From Bacteroidaceae bacterium (GTDB taxonomy: Bacteria > Bacteroidota > Bacteroidia > Bacteroidales > Bacteroidaceae), in NCBI GenBank assembly GCA_900770665.1, contig CAAGKZ010000001.1, positions 1 through 32,441 of the forward strand: a stretch of 32,441 nucleotides of DNA, given 5' to 3'. Of the stretch, positions 8,101 through 15,961 are shown in pieces; position 1 is the stretch's first letter; every line of letters begins with the position of its first letter. The notes below the pieces were generated by a model. It did not search any database. It was not told where the DNA came from and worked only from the letters and a program-made list of their open reading frames with translations. The position numbers and the translations under genes were made by a program.

Positions 8101-8240
8101 TGGCATTCTCACTTGTGGCGGCAAGTGACCACACGACCGGTACTGCTGCGTTAAAGGGCGAACAGGGTATAAAGATCTCAAATATTGTATTTGAGGTGAC
8201 GGGTGACATTGAAGTGGATATTAAAGATATGGATTTTTGA
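5133..8240 (+). CDS. Large repeat-built lipoprotein, function unknown
   Basis: A 1035-residue lipoprotein. I choose the ATG at 5133 over an upstream TTG (5091) because it places a clean signal peptide first: two basic residues, a hydrophobic core and the lipobox VTSC with Cys20. The rest is acidic and strongly predicted as beta strand. I see about four loosely similar segments spaced 170-190 residues apart, starting near residues 201, 374, 563 and 716. The first three begin with an I-x(2)-I-x(2)-I run, and segments then carry alternating strands and lines such as VVVTNPM or LVLMNPVGIPVDVDL. That last motif resembles LEA14/WHy-type beta sandwiches, but this is a resemblance seen by eye only. 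It is followed after 26 bases by a DUF5723-type barrel, so the two are probably one operon and one envelope complex. I do not know its function. Confidence 0.8.
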   Translation: MCKKALITLLLVVAFIVTSCVDKSYDLVNKEITTDVKIEGNTIAVPFGSLKAVVLDSLIDVSEIEMLEKNANGVYCITMDSTFSVEESVEPITLDIDPIEYNASVEFDKASIETIHINAANVTPAKFSSPEISVEDLSEKLPHLESNVKTGFDIPELENMLAQLANSPSGTATYRFDAPLEVTTGKQQVPCSVDYILHRDIETIRSIRLGTGNDTKGTLVNVVVTNPMVLLDCDKEICFRIDFPEIFCLAKNDAAEQVEKYEILNNGHSLSLDGFVPQGETSSLSFYITDVKDVDKYIKDGRMIIDESIKYSVDYKVDGELELNKDMKVEDFAFDVALDVQLAFLDVAGKTKDVKVNFEPVEMVFGGDFGNLEHIDTINYVEFDEEKSRIKFETSMDNGWLDAFELKEGYALKVAFPDQLDICPVHSEYEGKDKEIVYNEDEHAFYVTDFGVLVNTHWNIAPQRLTLNLPVVNDSCHMDVKAVISCVNLQSPGESGYFYLAGREMDKMVEALSKLNSGTKEAHFRMLESDLTIKDAVVHTEVISSSLNTETAFNMNEKIPSEIARIERIGFKDDVLITLGLDVTGMEQVDADIELDINVALPSFLQLKSYDKNSGIDIRDGVLSLNTSYNPSSEEPLELKLWCTGIDFMNEEFGYAGLLPKDSIDGNSYISYSSNIVVDGEASIHGTEFHSTVLDNDIFFNVKLEIGEIAVKTFHGIYSAEIEGVDEKIDLDLGEELEFLREDGNSITLADPQLELVLMNPVGIPVDVDLHIWGNDENGEVMAESEIATKVSILPAKYDEKNDSLVPVETKLFLSTDTASCSKIGYDNIEIPNLANLLKRIPYSINMNVEPVVRTDSTHHVDISKPIKLDAAYSVVVPLRFDDLHLCYNDTITDLDSSLGETMDMFSNISLSVKMDVVNTIPLGLSLNVTPLDVNGNVIEDIEIDGLNVAAGSGNALVGADGIVGADHPTQKFAFTIKSKSGDISSLDGLAFSLVAASDHTTGTAALKGEQGIKISNIVFEVTGDIEVDIKDMDF

Positions 8241-8266
8241 GAATAAATCTTTTATAAGCAAAGGTT

Positions 8267-9664
8267 ATGAAAAACGTTAGATATATAATTGCAGTATTGC
8301 TCCTTTTTGTCTGCTCGCAAGCGAGTGTGGCACAGACAGCACTCTCATCGTATTTCCTTGACGGAACATTGTATAACAGCAAGATAAATCCTGCAATGAA
8401 GGCCGAACGTGGTTACTTCTCGTTGGGAGTGGGTAACACATCGGTAAGGACAAAGGGAAATGTGGGTCTCTCTAATTTCCTTTATCCACGTGACGAGAAC
8501 CAGTTGGCGACATTTATGAGCGGTTCTGTCACTGCCGACGAGTTCTTGGGTAAGATACCCGAGAATACCAAATTTGGCGCCAGTGTTGACGAGACCGTTA
8601 TGGCTTTTGGTTTCCGTATGTTCGGTGGTTACTTCTCTTTTGATTTCTCTTTGCACTCTTCGGCCGATTTGGTCATACCAAAAGGTTTCTTTGAATTCGC
8701 CAAGAAAGGCATTAAAGAGAACAACTATAGCTTCTCGGGGTTCAATGTAAATACAATGAACTATGCTGCGGCTACAATCGGATATTCGCACGATATATTT
8801 AGGGGATTCCGCCTTGGTGTCAATGCCAAGTACCTGTTGGGTCTGGCTCACGCCGATGTATATGTCGACAAACTCAATGTAGAGCTTAGCGACCAGCGTT
8901 GGATGGTAGAGAGCCACGCGCAGGCGCAAGCAGCGCTCTTCTGCGAGACAAAGTTGCAGATGGATGAAAATAATGTCATTGAGGGTGCAGAACTTGCGCT
9001 TGAGTTCGATGATTTGACGAATCTTCGTCCATCCGGCGGTTTTGCCGTTGATTTGGGTGTTGTGTATGATATGGATGCCTTTGTACCCGGTTTGACACTT
9101 TCGGCATCTGTTGTCGATCTTGGCTTTATCAATTGGAGATATATGATGAGTGGTCATAGTACTGATGCAAGGGTTGAGTTCAATGGCTTTAATGAAATTG
9201 ACTATAATGATGTTGAGGGTGCTGTTGATGCAGAGTTGGAGCGTCTTGCCGATGATGCGGCAAAGTTGATAGAGTTGAGCTATGATGGTATGAGCTCCGT
9301 AAAGACCGGCTTGAATACGACAATGTATTTGGGTGCCGAGTACAATATGCCTTTCTACAGGCCTCTCTCGGTCGGTGTGCTCTATAGCCAGTGCTTCTCA
9401 TCTTTTGAGGCGCGCAAATGGAACGAGACACGCGGCTTCCTTAATATCTCACCGTTGAAGTGGTTTGAGTTGTCGGTGAATTATGGTTATGGTACATATG
9501 GCCACTCGTTTGGCTGGATGATAAACTTCCACCCTGCAGCTGTTAATCTTTTTATCGGCAGTGACTATATGATTACAAAGGTTTCTCCGCAGTACATTCC
9601 AATAGACAATATGAACGCACACATTACATTAGGTTTGAACCTCGCACTTGGAAAGCGCAAGTGA
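8267..9664 (+). CDS. DUF5723-type outer-membrane beta-barrel protein
   Basis: A 465-residue protein with a classic signal peptide (MKNVRYIIAVLLLFVC..., cleavage after VAQ) and a body of alternating amphipathic strands ending in LGLNLALGKRK. The opening of the mature protein (SSYFLDGTLYNSKINPA) and the overall layout are those of the Bacteroidetes DUF5723 family, which are taken to be outer-membrane barrels; I assign the family from memory. The ATG lies 26 bases after the large lipoprotein stop with no terminator between them, so the pair is likely co-transcribed and may act together. An 18-bp hairpin ends the unit. A transport role next to MlaEF is possible, but that is inference from position. 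Confidence 0.75.
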   Translation: MKNVRYIIAVLLLFVCSQASVAQTALSSYFLDGTLYNSKINPAMKAERGYFSLGVGNTSVRTKGNVGLSNFLYPRDENQLATFMSGSVTADEFLGKIPENTKFGASVDETVMAFGFRMFGGYFSFDFSLHSSADLVIPKGFFEFAKKGIKENNYSFSGFNVNTMNYAAATIGYSHDIFRGFRLGVNAKYLLGLAHADVYVDKLNVELSDQRWMVESHAQAQAALFCETKLQMDENNVIEGAELALEFDDLTNLRPSGGFAVDLGVVYDMDAFVPGLTLSASVVDLGFINWRYMMSGHSTDARVEFNGFNEIDYNDVEGAVDAELERLADDAAKLIELSYDGMSSVKTGLNTTMYLGAEYNMPFYRPLSVGVLYSQCFSSFEARKWNETRGFLNISPLKWFELSVNYGYGTYGHSFGWMINFHPAAVNLFIGSDYMITKVSPQYIPIDNMNAHITLGLNLALGKRK

Positions 9665-9681
9665 AAGACTGGATGATTATA

Positions 9682-9730
9682 GACGAATGAGGCGCTCACC
9701 GTCAGTGAGCGCCTCATTCGTCGTTTTTGT
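9682..9730. terminator. Bidirectional terminator between convergent units
   Basis: The arms 9682-9699 and 9705-9722 form an 18-bp perfect stem (core GGCGCTCAC/GTGAGCGCC) with loop CGTCA, followed by GTTTTTG on the plus strand. It sits between the barrel gene stop (9664) and the mlaF stop (9735) and can end transcription of the barrel operon. For the minus-strand unit the T-run is poor, so bidirectional action is likely but less certain. Confidence 0.88.
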
Positions 9731-9734
9731 CATA

Positions 9735-10499
9735 TCATTTTCCTGTGAGCGCCTGCTCCTTTACCTGTCGCAGGATTTCGCTCGAGAAGAGAAAGTCGTT
9801 GAGTTGTTGGTTGTTGGTATTTAGTATCTTGGTCTTGTCGCCCTCCCAAGCGAGCTTTCCGCCCGAAAGGAACAGGATGTGGTCACCGATGTTCATCACC
9901 GAGTTCATGTCGTGGGTGTTTACAATGGTCGTTATTCCGTACTCCTTTGTGATGTCGTGAATCAGTTCGTCTATGACGAGTGATGTCTGCGGGTCGAGTC
10001 CCGAGTTCGGTTCATCGCAGAAAAGGTACTTTGGCTCAAGGGCTATTGCACGGGCAATGGCTGCGCGTTTCTGCATACCGCCCGAAAGCTCTTCGGGTGA
10101 CTTGTCCTGTGCTTCAATTAGGTTTACCCTATCGAGGCAGGCTCTTGCACGTGCCAAACGTTCCTTGTAGGTCATGTTTGAGAACATATCAAGTGGGAAC
10201 ATCACATTCTCAAGTACACTCATTGAGTCGAACAGTGCTGCGCTCTGGAACAGCATGCCAATCTCGCGGCGGATGGCAATCTTCTCCTTCTCTTTCAGTG
10301 TTGTCACGCAACGGCCGTCATAAATTATCTGGCCTTTGTCGGGTGTGAGCAAACCCACTATGCACTTCAGGAATACGGTCTTGCCGGCACCGCTTTGGCC
10401 AATGATAAGATTTGTGATGCCATTGTCGAAAGTGGCGTTGATATCGTCAAGGACAGTCTTGCCTTCGAACTGTTTGTATATGGAACGGGCTTCTATCAT
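9735..10499 (-). CDS. mlaF: MlaF-type phospholipid ABC transporter ATPase
   Basis: A 254-residue ABC ATPase. Walker A is GQSGAGKT (34-41), the signature LSGGM (138-142), Walker B YLFCDEP with Asp162 and Glu163, and the H-loop His is in NTHDM. The signature variant LSGGMQKRAAIARAIA and the DEPNSGLDP stretch are typical of MlaF/Ttg2A-type ATPases that move phospholipids between the inner and outer membranes, rather than of amino-acid importers. Its start overlaps the end of mlaE by four bases (ATGA), so translation is coupled. The substrate-binding MCE protein MlaD is not adjacent in this window. Confidence 0.88.
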   Translation of the reverse strand: MIEARSIYKQFEGKTVLDDINATFDNGITNLIIGQSGAGKTVFLKCIVGLLTPDKGQIIYDGRCVTTLKEKEKIAIRREIGMLFQSAALFDSMSVLENVMFPLDMFSNMTYKERLARARACLDRVNLIEAQDKSPEELSGGMQKRAAIARAIALEPKYLFCDEPNSGLDPQTSLVIDELIHDITKEYGITTIVNTHDMNSVMNIGDHILFLSGGKLAWEGDKTKILNTNNQQLNDFLFSSEILRQVKEQALTGK

Positions 10500-11245
10500 T
10501 GCATCATGATGTTTGTTAATATAATATCGGCGAAAAGTATCAGCGCACTGCAGCTGACAACGGCATTTGTGCTGGCCTTTCCCACCTCGATTGAACCGCC
10601 TTTGACGCTATAGCCATAGAATGAAGCAACCGATGTGATGATAAAGGCAAAGAAGAAACTCTTTATAATACTGTACCAGATGAACCATGCCGTGAATTCG
10701 TGCTGGAGTCCAACGGTGAGCTCTTCGGCAGTCATGATTCCTGTGAGTATTCCAATAAGGAATGCGCCTCCAATACCTGCGGCGATACTGAAGATTACCA
10801 GTATGGGAATTGTAAAGACGAGTCCTGATATCTTTGGCAGAATAAGGAAGTTGGCAGAATTCACTCCCATCATCTCAAGGGCGTCAATCTGCTGTGTGAC
10901 CCTCATTGCACCAATCTCGGATGTTATGTTTGAACCGACCTTGCCTGCAAGTATCAGACACATAATTGTTGATGAGAATTCAAGTAGCAACACTTCGCGT
11001 GTGGCATATCCGGTCACGAATTTCGGCATCCAGGGACTCTCGACGTTTGTCTTCATCTGTATGCAGAGTGCTGCACCGATAAACAGTGATATTATAAGTA
11101 CAATGGGTATTGAATTGATGCCCAACTGGTAGATCTCGTGAACGGTGCGGCGAAAGAACATACCCCATCGTTCCGGTTTTGTAAGCACTCGCTTCATTAG
11201 CAGCAGGTAGCTACCGAATGTTTTGATTGATTCTACAAGAAACAT
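10496..11245 (-). CDS. mlaE: MlaE-type phospholipid ABC transporter permease
   Basis: A 249-residue integral membrane protein of the MlaE/Ttg2B permease family. It shows an amphipathic N-terminal segment followed by about five hydrophobic stretches. The family core is visible in the middle: EFSSTIMCLILAGKVGSNI, then EIGAMRVTQQIDALEMMG, where the glycine and the acidic/basic pattern are conserved. With MlaF it forms the inner-membrane motor for phospholipid trafficking that keeps the outer membrane asymmetric. The gene reads divergently from lptB and has its own -7 box at 11277-11284. In Proteobacteria mlaD, mlaC and mlaB follow, but none is visible here. Confidence 0.9.
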   Translation of the reverse strand: MFLVESIKTFGSYLLLMKRVLTKPERWGMFFRRTVHEIYQLGINSIPIVLIISLFIGAALCIQMKTNVESPWMPKFVTGYATREVLLLEFSSTIMCLILAGKVGSNITSEIGAMRVTQQIDALEMMGVNSANFLILPKISGLVFTIPILVIFSIAAGIGGAFLIGILTGIMTAEELTVGLQHEFTAWFIWYSIIKSFFFAFIITSVASFYGYSVKGGSIEVGKASTNAVVSCSALILFADIILTNIMMQ

Positions 11246-11276
11246 TTTTTATATGATATTTCAAAAAATCGATGTG

Positions 11277-11284
11277 CAAAGGTA
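11277..11284 (-). promoter_or_regulatory. Promoter -7 box for mlaEF (minus strand)
   Basis: Read on the minus strand the sequence is TACCTTTG, an exact TAnnTTTG match, about 32 bases before the mlaE ATG. I find no TTG at the expected -33 position, so the promoter may be weak or activator-dependent. Confidence 0.5.
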
Positions 11285-11364
11285 CTATTTTTTGTGTTTA
11301 TTTGTGTTAATAAGCTGCGGAATATTGAGCATGGGCGTATTTGTGTCATAAAATGGGACTTTTT

Positions 11365-11395
11365 TTGTGTGAACGACAAAAATGCATTATCTTCG
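11365..11395 (+). promoter_or_regulatory. Promoter for lptB
   Basis: TTG at 11365-11367 and TATCTTCG at 11388-11395 are separated by 20 bases, the usual Bacteroidetes spacing. One position differs from TAnnTTTG. The ATG at 11420 lies about 25 bases beyond. It is divergent to the mlaEF promoter. Confidence 0.6.
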
Positions 11396-11419
11396 CCAAA
11401 ATGATTTTTAATACCGGAT

Positions 11420-12196
11420 ATGGAAAAGGAATTTGTTGGCAATGTTGATGAGGCAACAGTTTTGCGTACTGAAAATCTTGTGAAGAAATATGGCAATCGC
11501 ACAGTGGTGAACAATGTGTCATTCAATGTAAGGCAGGGCGAGATTGTAGGTCTGCTTGGCCCTAATGGTGCCGGGAAAACAACCTCATTTTATATGACAA
11601 CCGGTTTGGTGACTCCTAATAGCGGCCGCATCTTTCTTGATGAGAAGGAGATAACAAAGTATCCGGTTTATAAGCGTGCGCGTGCCGGTATCGGCTATCT
11701 GGCACAGGAAGCAAGCGTGTTCCGCAAAATGACTGTCGAGGATAATATTGCGGCAGTGCTTGAGATGACCGGCAAACCGCTTGAGTACCAGAAAGAGAAA
11801 CTTGAGAGCCTGATTGCTGAGTTTCGACTGCAGAAAGTGCGCAAGAATTACGGTGACCGCCTTTCCGGTGGTGAGCGCCGTCGTACCGAGATTGCGCGTT
11901 GTTTGGCCATTGACCCCAAATTTATCATGCTTGATGAACCTTTTGCCGGTGTCGACCCCATTGCGGTAGAGGATATCCAGTATATTGTATGGAAACTGAA
12001 GGATAAGAACATCGGTATTCTCATTACTGACCACAACGTGCAGGAGACGTTGAGTATTACGGACAGGGCATATCTGCTGTTCGAGGGTCGTGTGCTTTTT
12101 GAAGGAACGTCGGAAGAACTGGCCGGCAATCCCATTGTGCGCGAGAAATATCTTGGCCGCGATTTTGTGCTCCGTAAACGTGAGTTCCAGTTCTGA
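11420..12196 (+). CDS. lptB: LPS export ABC transporter ATPase LptB
   Basis: A 258-residue ABC ATPase of the LptB family, which powers extraction of LPS from the inner membrane by LptFG and its passage to the outer membrane. Walker A GPNGAGKT is at 47-54, the signature LSGGERRR near 149, Walker B FIMLDEPFAGVDP near 171 and the H-loop in TDHNV. The stretch GIGYLAQEASVFRKMTVEDNI is highly typical of LptB. The first 13 or so residues are an extension ahead of the usual start (LRTENLVKKYG), but the ATG at 11420 fits the promoter. The OstA-like gene at 26936 is a further LPS-transport component in this window. Confidence 0.93.
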   Translation: MEKEFVGNVDEATVLRTENLVKKYGNRTVVNNVSFNVRQGEIVGLLGPNGAGKTTSFYMTTGLVTPNSGRIFLDEKEITKYPVYKRARAGIGYLAQEASVFRKMTVEDNIAAVLEMTGKPLEYQKEKLESLIAEFRLQKVRKNYGDRLSGGERRRTEIARCLAIDPKFIMLDEPFAGVDPIAVEDIQYIVWKLKDKNIGILITDHNVQETLSITDRAYLLFEGRVLFEGTSEELAGNPIVREKYLGRDFVLRKREFQF

Positions 12197-12233
12197 GTCA
12201 TCAGGAAATTGTTTTATTGAAATTCATCCCTTT

Positions 12234-15200
12234 ATGAGAAAAATAAAAGCTTTGGCGGTTGCACTCCTTTTGTGTCTATGCTCAATCTGTTATGCACAGC
12301 AGAATGGTGTGATAGACCGGAATCTACAATCGGTGCTTGCCGAAAACCCAGCTGAGAAGATAAGTGTCAACATTGTACTCAAGTATCAGCCCGAGCAATC
12401 TCGCATGAAGGCCATTGCGGCAAATGCAAGAGAGAAAAAGGTTGCAAGGAGTATGGTCGTAACGGAATTCAAGCAGTACTCTGCACGGAAACAGTCGGTA
12501 TTGATGGATTATCTTGATGAAGCTGCTGCGGCCGGTCTTGTTTCGGATATCTCATGCCATTGGCTTACCAATGCAATAACATGTGATGCTGCAAAAGAGG
12601 TTGTTGAGGCCTTGGCTTCGCATCCCGACGTATTGTCTATTGGCGTCAACAAGGAATTTCAAATAGTTCATGGCTATGAGGCGGCCGTCAATGAGGCAAC
12701 TGTTATGGCAACTTTGCATAGTGCAACCCCTCATGTGTATCAGGTGAATGCTGATGATGTCTGGGAACAGGGCTACACCGGGAAAAATGTAGTTGTTGCA
12801 ATATTGGACTCGGGTACAAATCCCAATCACTACGACTTGAAGGACCATCTTTGGCGTGGATATGCCGACACTGACGGTGATGGTGAAAAGGATGACCTTA
12901 TAAACGGCTGGAACTTTGTGGCCAATAACGGCAACATTACCGATGACTATGGTCATGGAACCCATTGTGCAGGAATTGTGTGCGGTGATGGAACGGTCGG
13001 CAATGTGACAGGTGTTGCTCCCGATGCTACGCTTATGACCGTGAAGGTGGTGAACAGAACCGGTGGCGGAACACCGGCACAGATGATGTCGGGAGTGGAG
13101 TTCGCTGTTGAGAATGGCGCGGATGTGCTGAGCATGTCTTTGGGATTCAAACATTCACAGCTAAGTGAAACAGATGTAGTGCTTCTGCGCAGGACATTTG
13201 AGAATACATTGTTGCTTGGTGTGCCTGTGTGTGCAGCGGCCGGAAATGATGGTAATAGCTATGGCGCACCCTATAATGTCGACTATCCGGCTGCCTGTCC
13301 TCCGCCTTATCTGCATCCCGACCAGATGGCTAATGCGGGCGGTTTGACAAGTGTTATTTGTGTGGGCTCGGTAAATGCAAAAGATGAGTATGTGAGCTCT
13401 TCATCGCAGGGACCTGTGACCTGGCAAGGTACAAGCTTTGGAGATTATCCATATGATGCGGAGCGAATAGGTCTCATCCGCCCCGATATTTCGGCACCCG
13501 GCGATCTTATATACTCCCTGAAACATGATGAAAACGACAAATACAAGTATATGTCGGGAACATCGCAGGCTACACCATGTGTGGCCGGCGTTATAGCTCT
13601 CATGCTTGAGAAGAATTCTTCTCTCACTCCGGCGCAGATATGCGAGACGATAGAGACGACAGCAAAGAAACTTACCGATGAAAAGAGTAATCTTACAGGC
13701 TCGGGACGTATTGATGCTCTTGCAGCGGTAAACAGTGTAGAGAGTGGGAATGAACGTCCTTTTGTCAAGTTGACAGTTTGTTCACCGGCATCAATGACTG
13801 CAGGTGAAGGCAAAGTCTTGAATTTTACCATCGAGAACAATGGTAAGGGTGCCTGCAATGGTGATGTGGTTTCGAGACTGTCTACCAATGACCCCTATGT
13901 GACTATTGTTGAGGGTGTGGCAAATCATGGAGCTTTGTCGGCAGGTGAAGTGGCAGATGGAGAGTTCTTGATAAATGTCAGCAGTGACGCTCCCAACGGA
14001 CATACGGCGTATATGAATATAACCACGACTGACGGAGTTTACGAGTGGCGTGACGATATTACCGTTGTGTTTGACGGTTATGCAAGGATTGTCTATATAT
14101 CAAGTACTCCTGCCATTGTCAAGCCGGGCAAGAATGTGGCTCTCAAGGTCGATTTTATAAACAACGGAACGGTTGCCGTCACATCGGCAACAAAGGTTTT
14201 CATGACAACCCAATCGCCTTATGCAGCAATGGTCTTAGGTGAGGCAGTGCTTGAGCCAATGTCTGTGGGCGAGGTTTGTACGGCAGAGTTTGTCGTGGAT
14301 ATTGATGAGTCAATCCCCGACAACACACCGGTGAATTTTGATGTATATGCAACTCCCGGCAATTATACTACAGTCGAAAGTTTTGTCTGTGAGTTCGAAG
14401 CCGGTTTGGACAATGACGGCTATGTGAAAGATGGTTTTACGGGGTGGACGACTTTTGATGCAAGCAATGACGGCCGCAACCACCCATGGTGGCACTCATC
14501 GGCTTTTGGAGTGCACAGGGTTGAGGCTGTTGGCGATGCACACTCCGGTGTTGGGCAGATGATGAGCGAGACTTATTGCCAAGCATCGATGATGGAGTAT
14601 TCTGTTCCTGTTGACAACTACCTTGTCTCTCCCAAAGTGAGGGTTGCTGCGGGCGGTAAGTTCAGTTTTTGGGCACGCGTACATTCAAGTACATGGTTCG
14701 GTGAGCATTTTGGTGTTGCTGTGTCCGAGGCCGGCAATAGCTCTGCTTCTGATTTCAGGATGGTTGAAGAGTGGAGTATAACAAAGAGTGATGGCGACGG
14801 GTGGATTGAGTATACCGTTGACCTGGCAGGTTATGAGGGAAAAGATATTTATGTGGCAATACGTCATTTCTTTACCGATGAACAGTGGGCTGCTTTGGAT
14901 TATGGCTATGATGTATATGTGCTGCACATTGATGATGCAATGTTCCACAATGTAATAGATGTCTCAAACGAGTTCGTGTACGATAATTACAGTCGATTCT
15001 CTTTGGCGGTAGAGGGTAATCCGTTGCCGGCGCCGGAGAATGTGGTTGCAACTTCTGTAGGTACATCGGTGGTGAATGTCTCATGGAACGCAGTTGTGAA
15101 TGCACAGGGGTATAATGTTTACCGTGATGGCATCTGCATTGCTGAAACCAAAGCACTATCTTATGTTGACGGCGGCCTCTCTGCCGATACTGAATACCGT

Positions 15201-15752
15201 TATTCTGTTGCGGCTGTGTATAATGGCAAAGAGTATGAGCGTTCCGAGGAGGTAACAGCTGTTACCGGCAAGGCCGATTACAGTGTCAAGATAAAGTCTG
15301 TTGTTCCGGATGTCCTGGCAGTAGGCGAGAATGTTCTGGACATTACCATGGTCAATAATGGAAAGTATGATCAGAAGTCGAGAAGCACACTTGTACTTAC
15401 AACCACAAGCCCTTATGTTACGGTTATGACCGGCAATGTGGGAATGAGTTATCTGCCTGTCGGTGCAGAATCTACAAAAAGTTTCAAGGTTGTTGTAGAT
15501 GAGGCTGCTCCCGAAGGATACGCTGCTGAGTTCAATCTCAACGTGACAGAACTCTATGAGGACAAGAATGTGTGGAATTGCCCATTTGTTTTGACTGTCG
15601 GCGTTCCTGGCGGTGATACTTCAATAGACGCTGTGGAGAGTATGGAGACTGATTCGGCCGACAGGGGAATGTATGACCTCAGTGGCCGACCGGTGAAGAA
15701 TCCGAAAGCCGGTATATACATTGTCGGTGGCAAGAAAATCATTATCAGATGA
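12234..15752 (+). CDS. Secreted subtilisin-like (S8) protease with cleaved-adhesin and FN3 domains
   Basis: A 1172-residue secreted protease. I start at the ATG at 12234: it gives a clean signal peptide (to about YAQ, residue 22) and does not overlap lptB, as the longer open frame would. The subtilase domain has Asp192 (VVVAILDSGT), His241 (YGHGTHCAG), the oxyanion Asn in AAAGNDG and Ser444 (SGTSQATP), so the triad is complete. After it come two segments resembling CARDB/BACON-type beta domains (about 550-720). A gingipain-type cleaved-adhesin jelly roll follows (about 726-900, with YLVSPKV and WIEYTVDL), then a fibronectin III domain (about 932-1015), then another beta domain. It ends in a short C-terminal module (MYDLSGRPV...GIYIVGGKK) like the T9SS or related cell-surface tails of Bacteroidetes. 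Likely roles are proteolysis and adhesion outside the cell. It may be read from the lptB promoter. Confidence 0.88.
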   Translation: MRKIKALAVALLLCLCSICYAQQNGVIDRNLQSVLAENPAEKISVNIVLKYQPEQSRMKAIAANAREKKVARSMVVTEFKQYSARKQSVLMDYLDEAAAAGLVSDISCHWLTNAITCDAAKEVVEALASHPDVLSIGVNKEFQIVHGYEAAVNEATVMATLHSATPHVYQVNADDVWEQGYTGKNVVVAILDSGTNPNHYDLKDHLWRGYADTDGDGEKDDLINGWNFVANNGNITDDYGHGTHCAGIVCGDGTVGNVTGVAPDATLMTVKVVNRTGGGTPAQMMSGVEFAVENGADVLSMSLGFKHSQLSETDVVLLRRTFENTLLLGVPVCAAAGNDGNSYGAPYNVDYPAACPPPYLHPDQMANAGGLTSVICVGSVNAKDEYVSSSSQGPVTWQGTSFGDYPYDAERIGLIRPDISAPGDLIYSLKHDENDKYKYMSGTSQATPCVAGVIALMLEKNSSLTPAQICETIETTAKKLTDEKSNLTGSGRIDALAAVNSVESGNERPFVKLTVCSPASMTAGEGKVLNFTIENNGKGACNGDVVSRLSTNDPYVTIVEGVANHGALSAGEVADGEFLINVSSDAPNGHTAYMNITTTDGVYEWRDDITVVFDGYARIVYISSTPAIVKPGKNVALKVDFINNGTVAVTSATKVFMTTQSPYAAMVLGEAVLEPMSVGEVCTAEFVVDIDESIPDNTPVNFDVYATPGNYTTVESFVCEFEAGLDNDGYVKDGFTGWTTFDASNDGRNHPWWHSSAFGVHRVEAVGDAHSGVGQMMSETYCQASMMEYSVPVDNYLVSPKVRVAAGGKFSFWARVHSSTWFGEHFGVAVSEAGNSSASDFRMVEEWSITKSDGDGWIEYTVDLAGYEGKDIYVAIRHFFTDEQWAALDYGYDVYVLHIDDAMFHNVIDVSNEFVYDNYSRFSLAVEGNPLPAPENVVATSVGTSVVNVSWNAVVNAQGYNVYRDGICIAETKALSYVDGGLSADTEYRYSVAAVYNGKEYERSEEVTAVTGKADYSVKIKSVVPDVLAVGENVLDITMVNNGKYDQKSRSTLVLTTTSPYVTVMTGNVGMSYLPVGAESTKSFKVVVDEAAPEGYAAEFNLNVTELYEDKNVWNCPFVLTVGVPGGDTSIDAVESMETDSADRGMYDLSGRPVKNPKAGIYIVGGKKIIIR

Positions 15753-15849
15753 TCTGTTTGTCGTTGCCATAAAAGCTTGCAAAATGACAGCAAAGCGTGG
15801 TTATTGCCCCTTTTGTTTTGTGTAAGTTGTCAACAAAATTGTTTTTTAC

Positions 15850-15880
15850 TTGATTTTGTGCTCAACTTGTTGTATTTTTG
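15850..15880 (+). promoter_or_regulatory. Promoter for tig
   Basis: TTG at 15850-15852 and TATTTTTG at 15873-15880 are 20 bases apart, a good Bacteroidetes promoter. It gives a leader of roughly 75 bases before the ATG at 15962. It probably also serves clpP and clpX in part. Confidence 0.7.
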
Positions 15881-15961
15881 TGCGCCTTAAATTAGGGTGC
15901 GGATTGTACCCTGATGAATAGTGACTTTTTGAGCAAAGAAATCATTAAAATTTTTATATAC

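Noticed and set aside
8345..9157. 270-residue open frame on the minus strand inside the barrel gene
   Set aside because: It is a shadow of the plus-strand codon pattern; the plus-strand protein has signal peptide and beta-barrel character.
12090..12233. 48-codon extension of the S8 protease into lptB
   Set aside because: It would overlap lptB by more than 100 bases and bury the signal peptide; the ATG at 12234 is the natural start.
15753..15849. Terminator after the S8 protease gene
   Set aside because: Only a five-base AACAA/TTGTT pairing near a T-run is visible, too weak to call.
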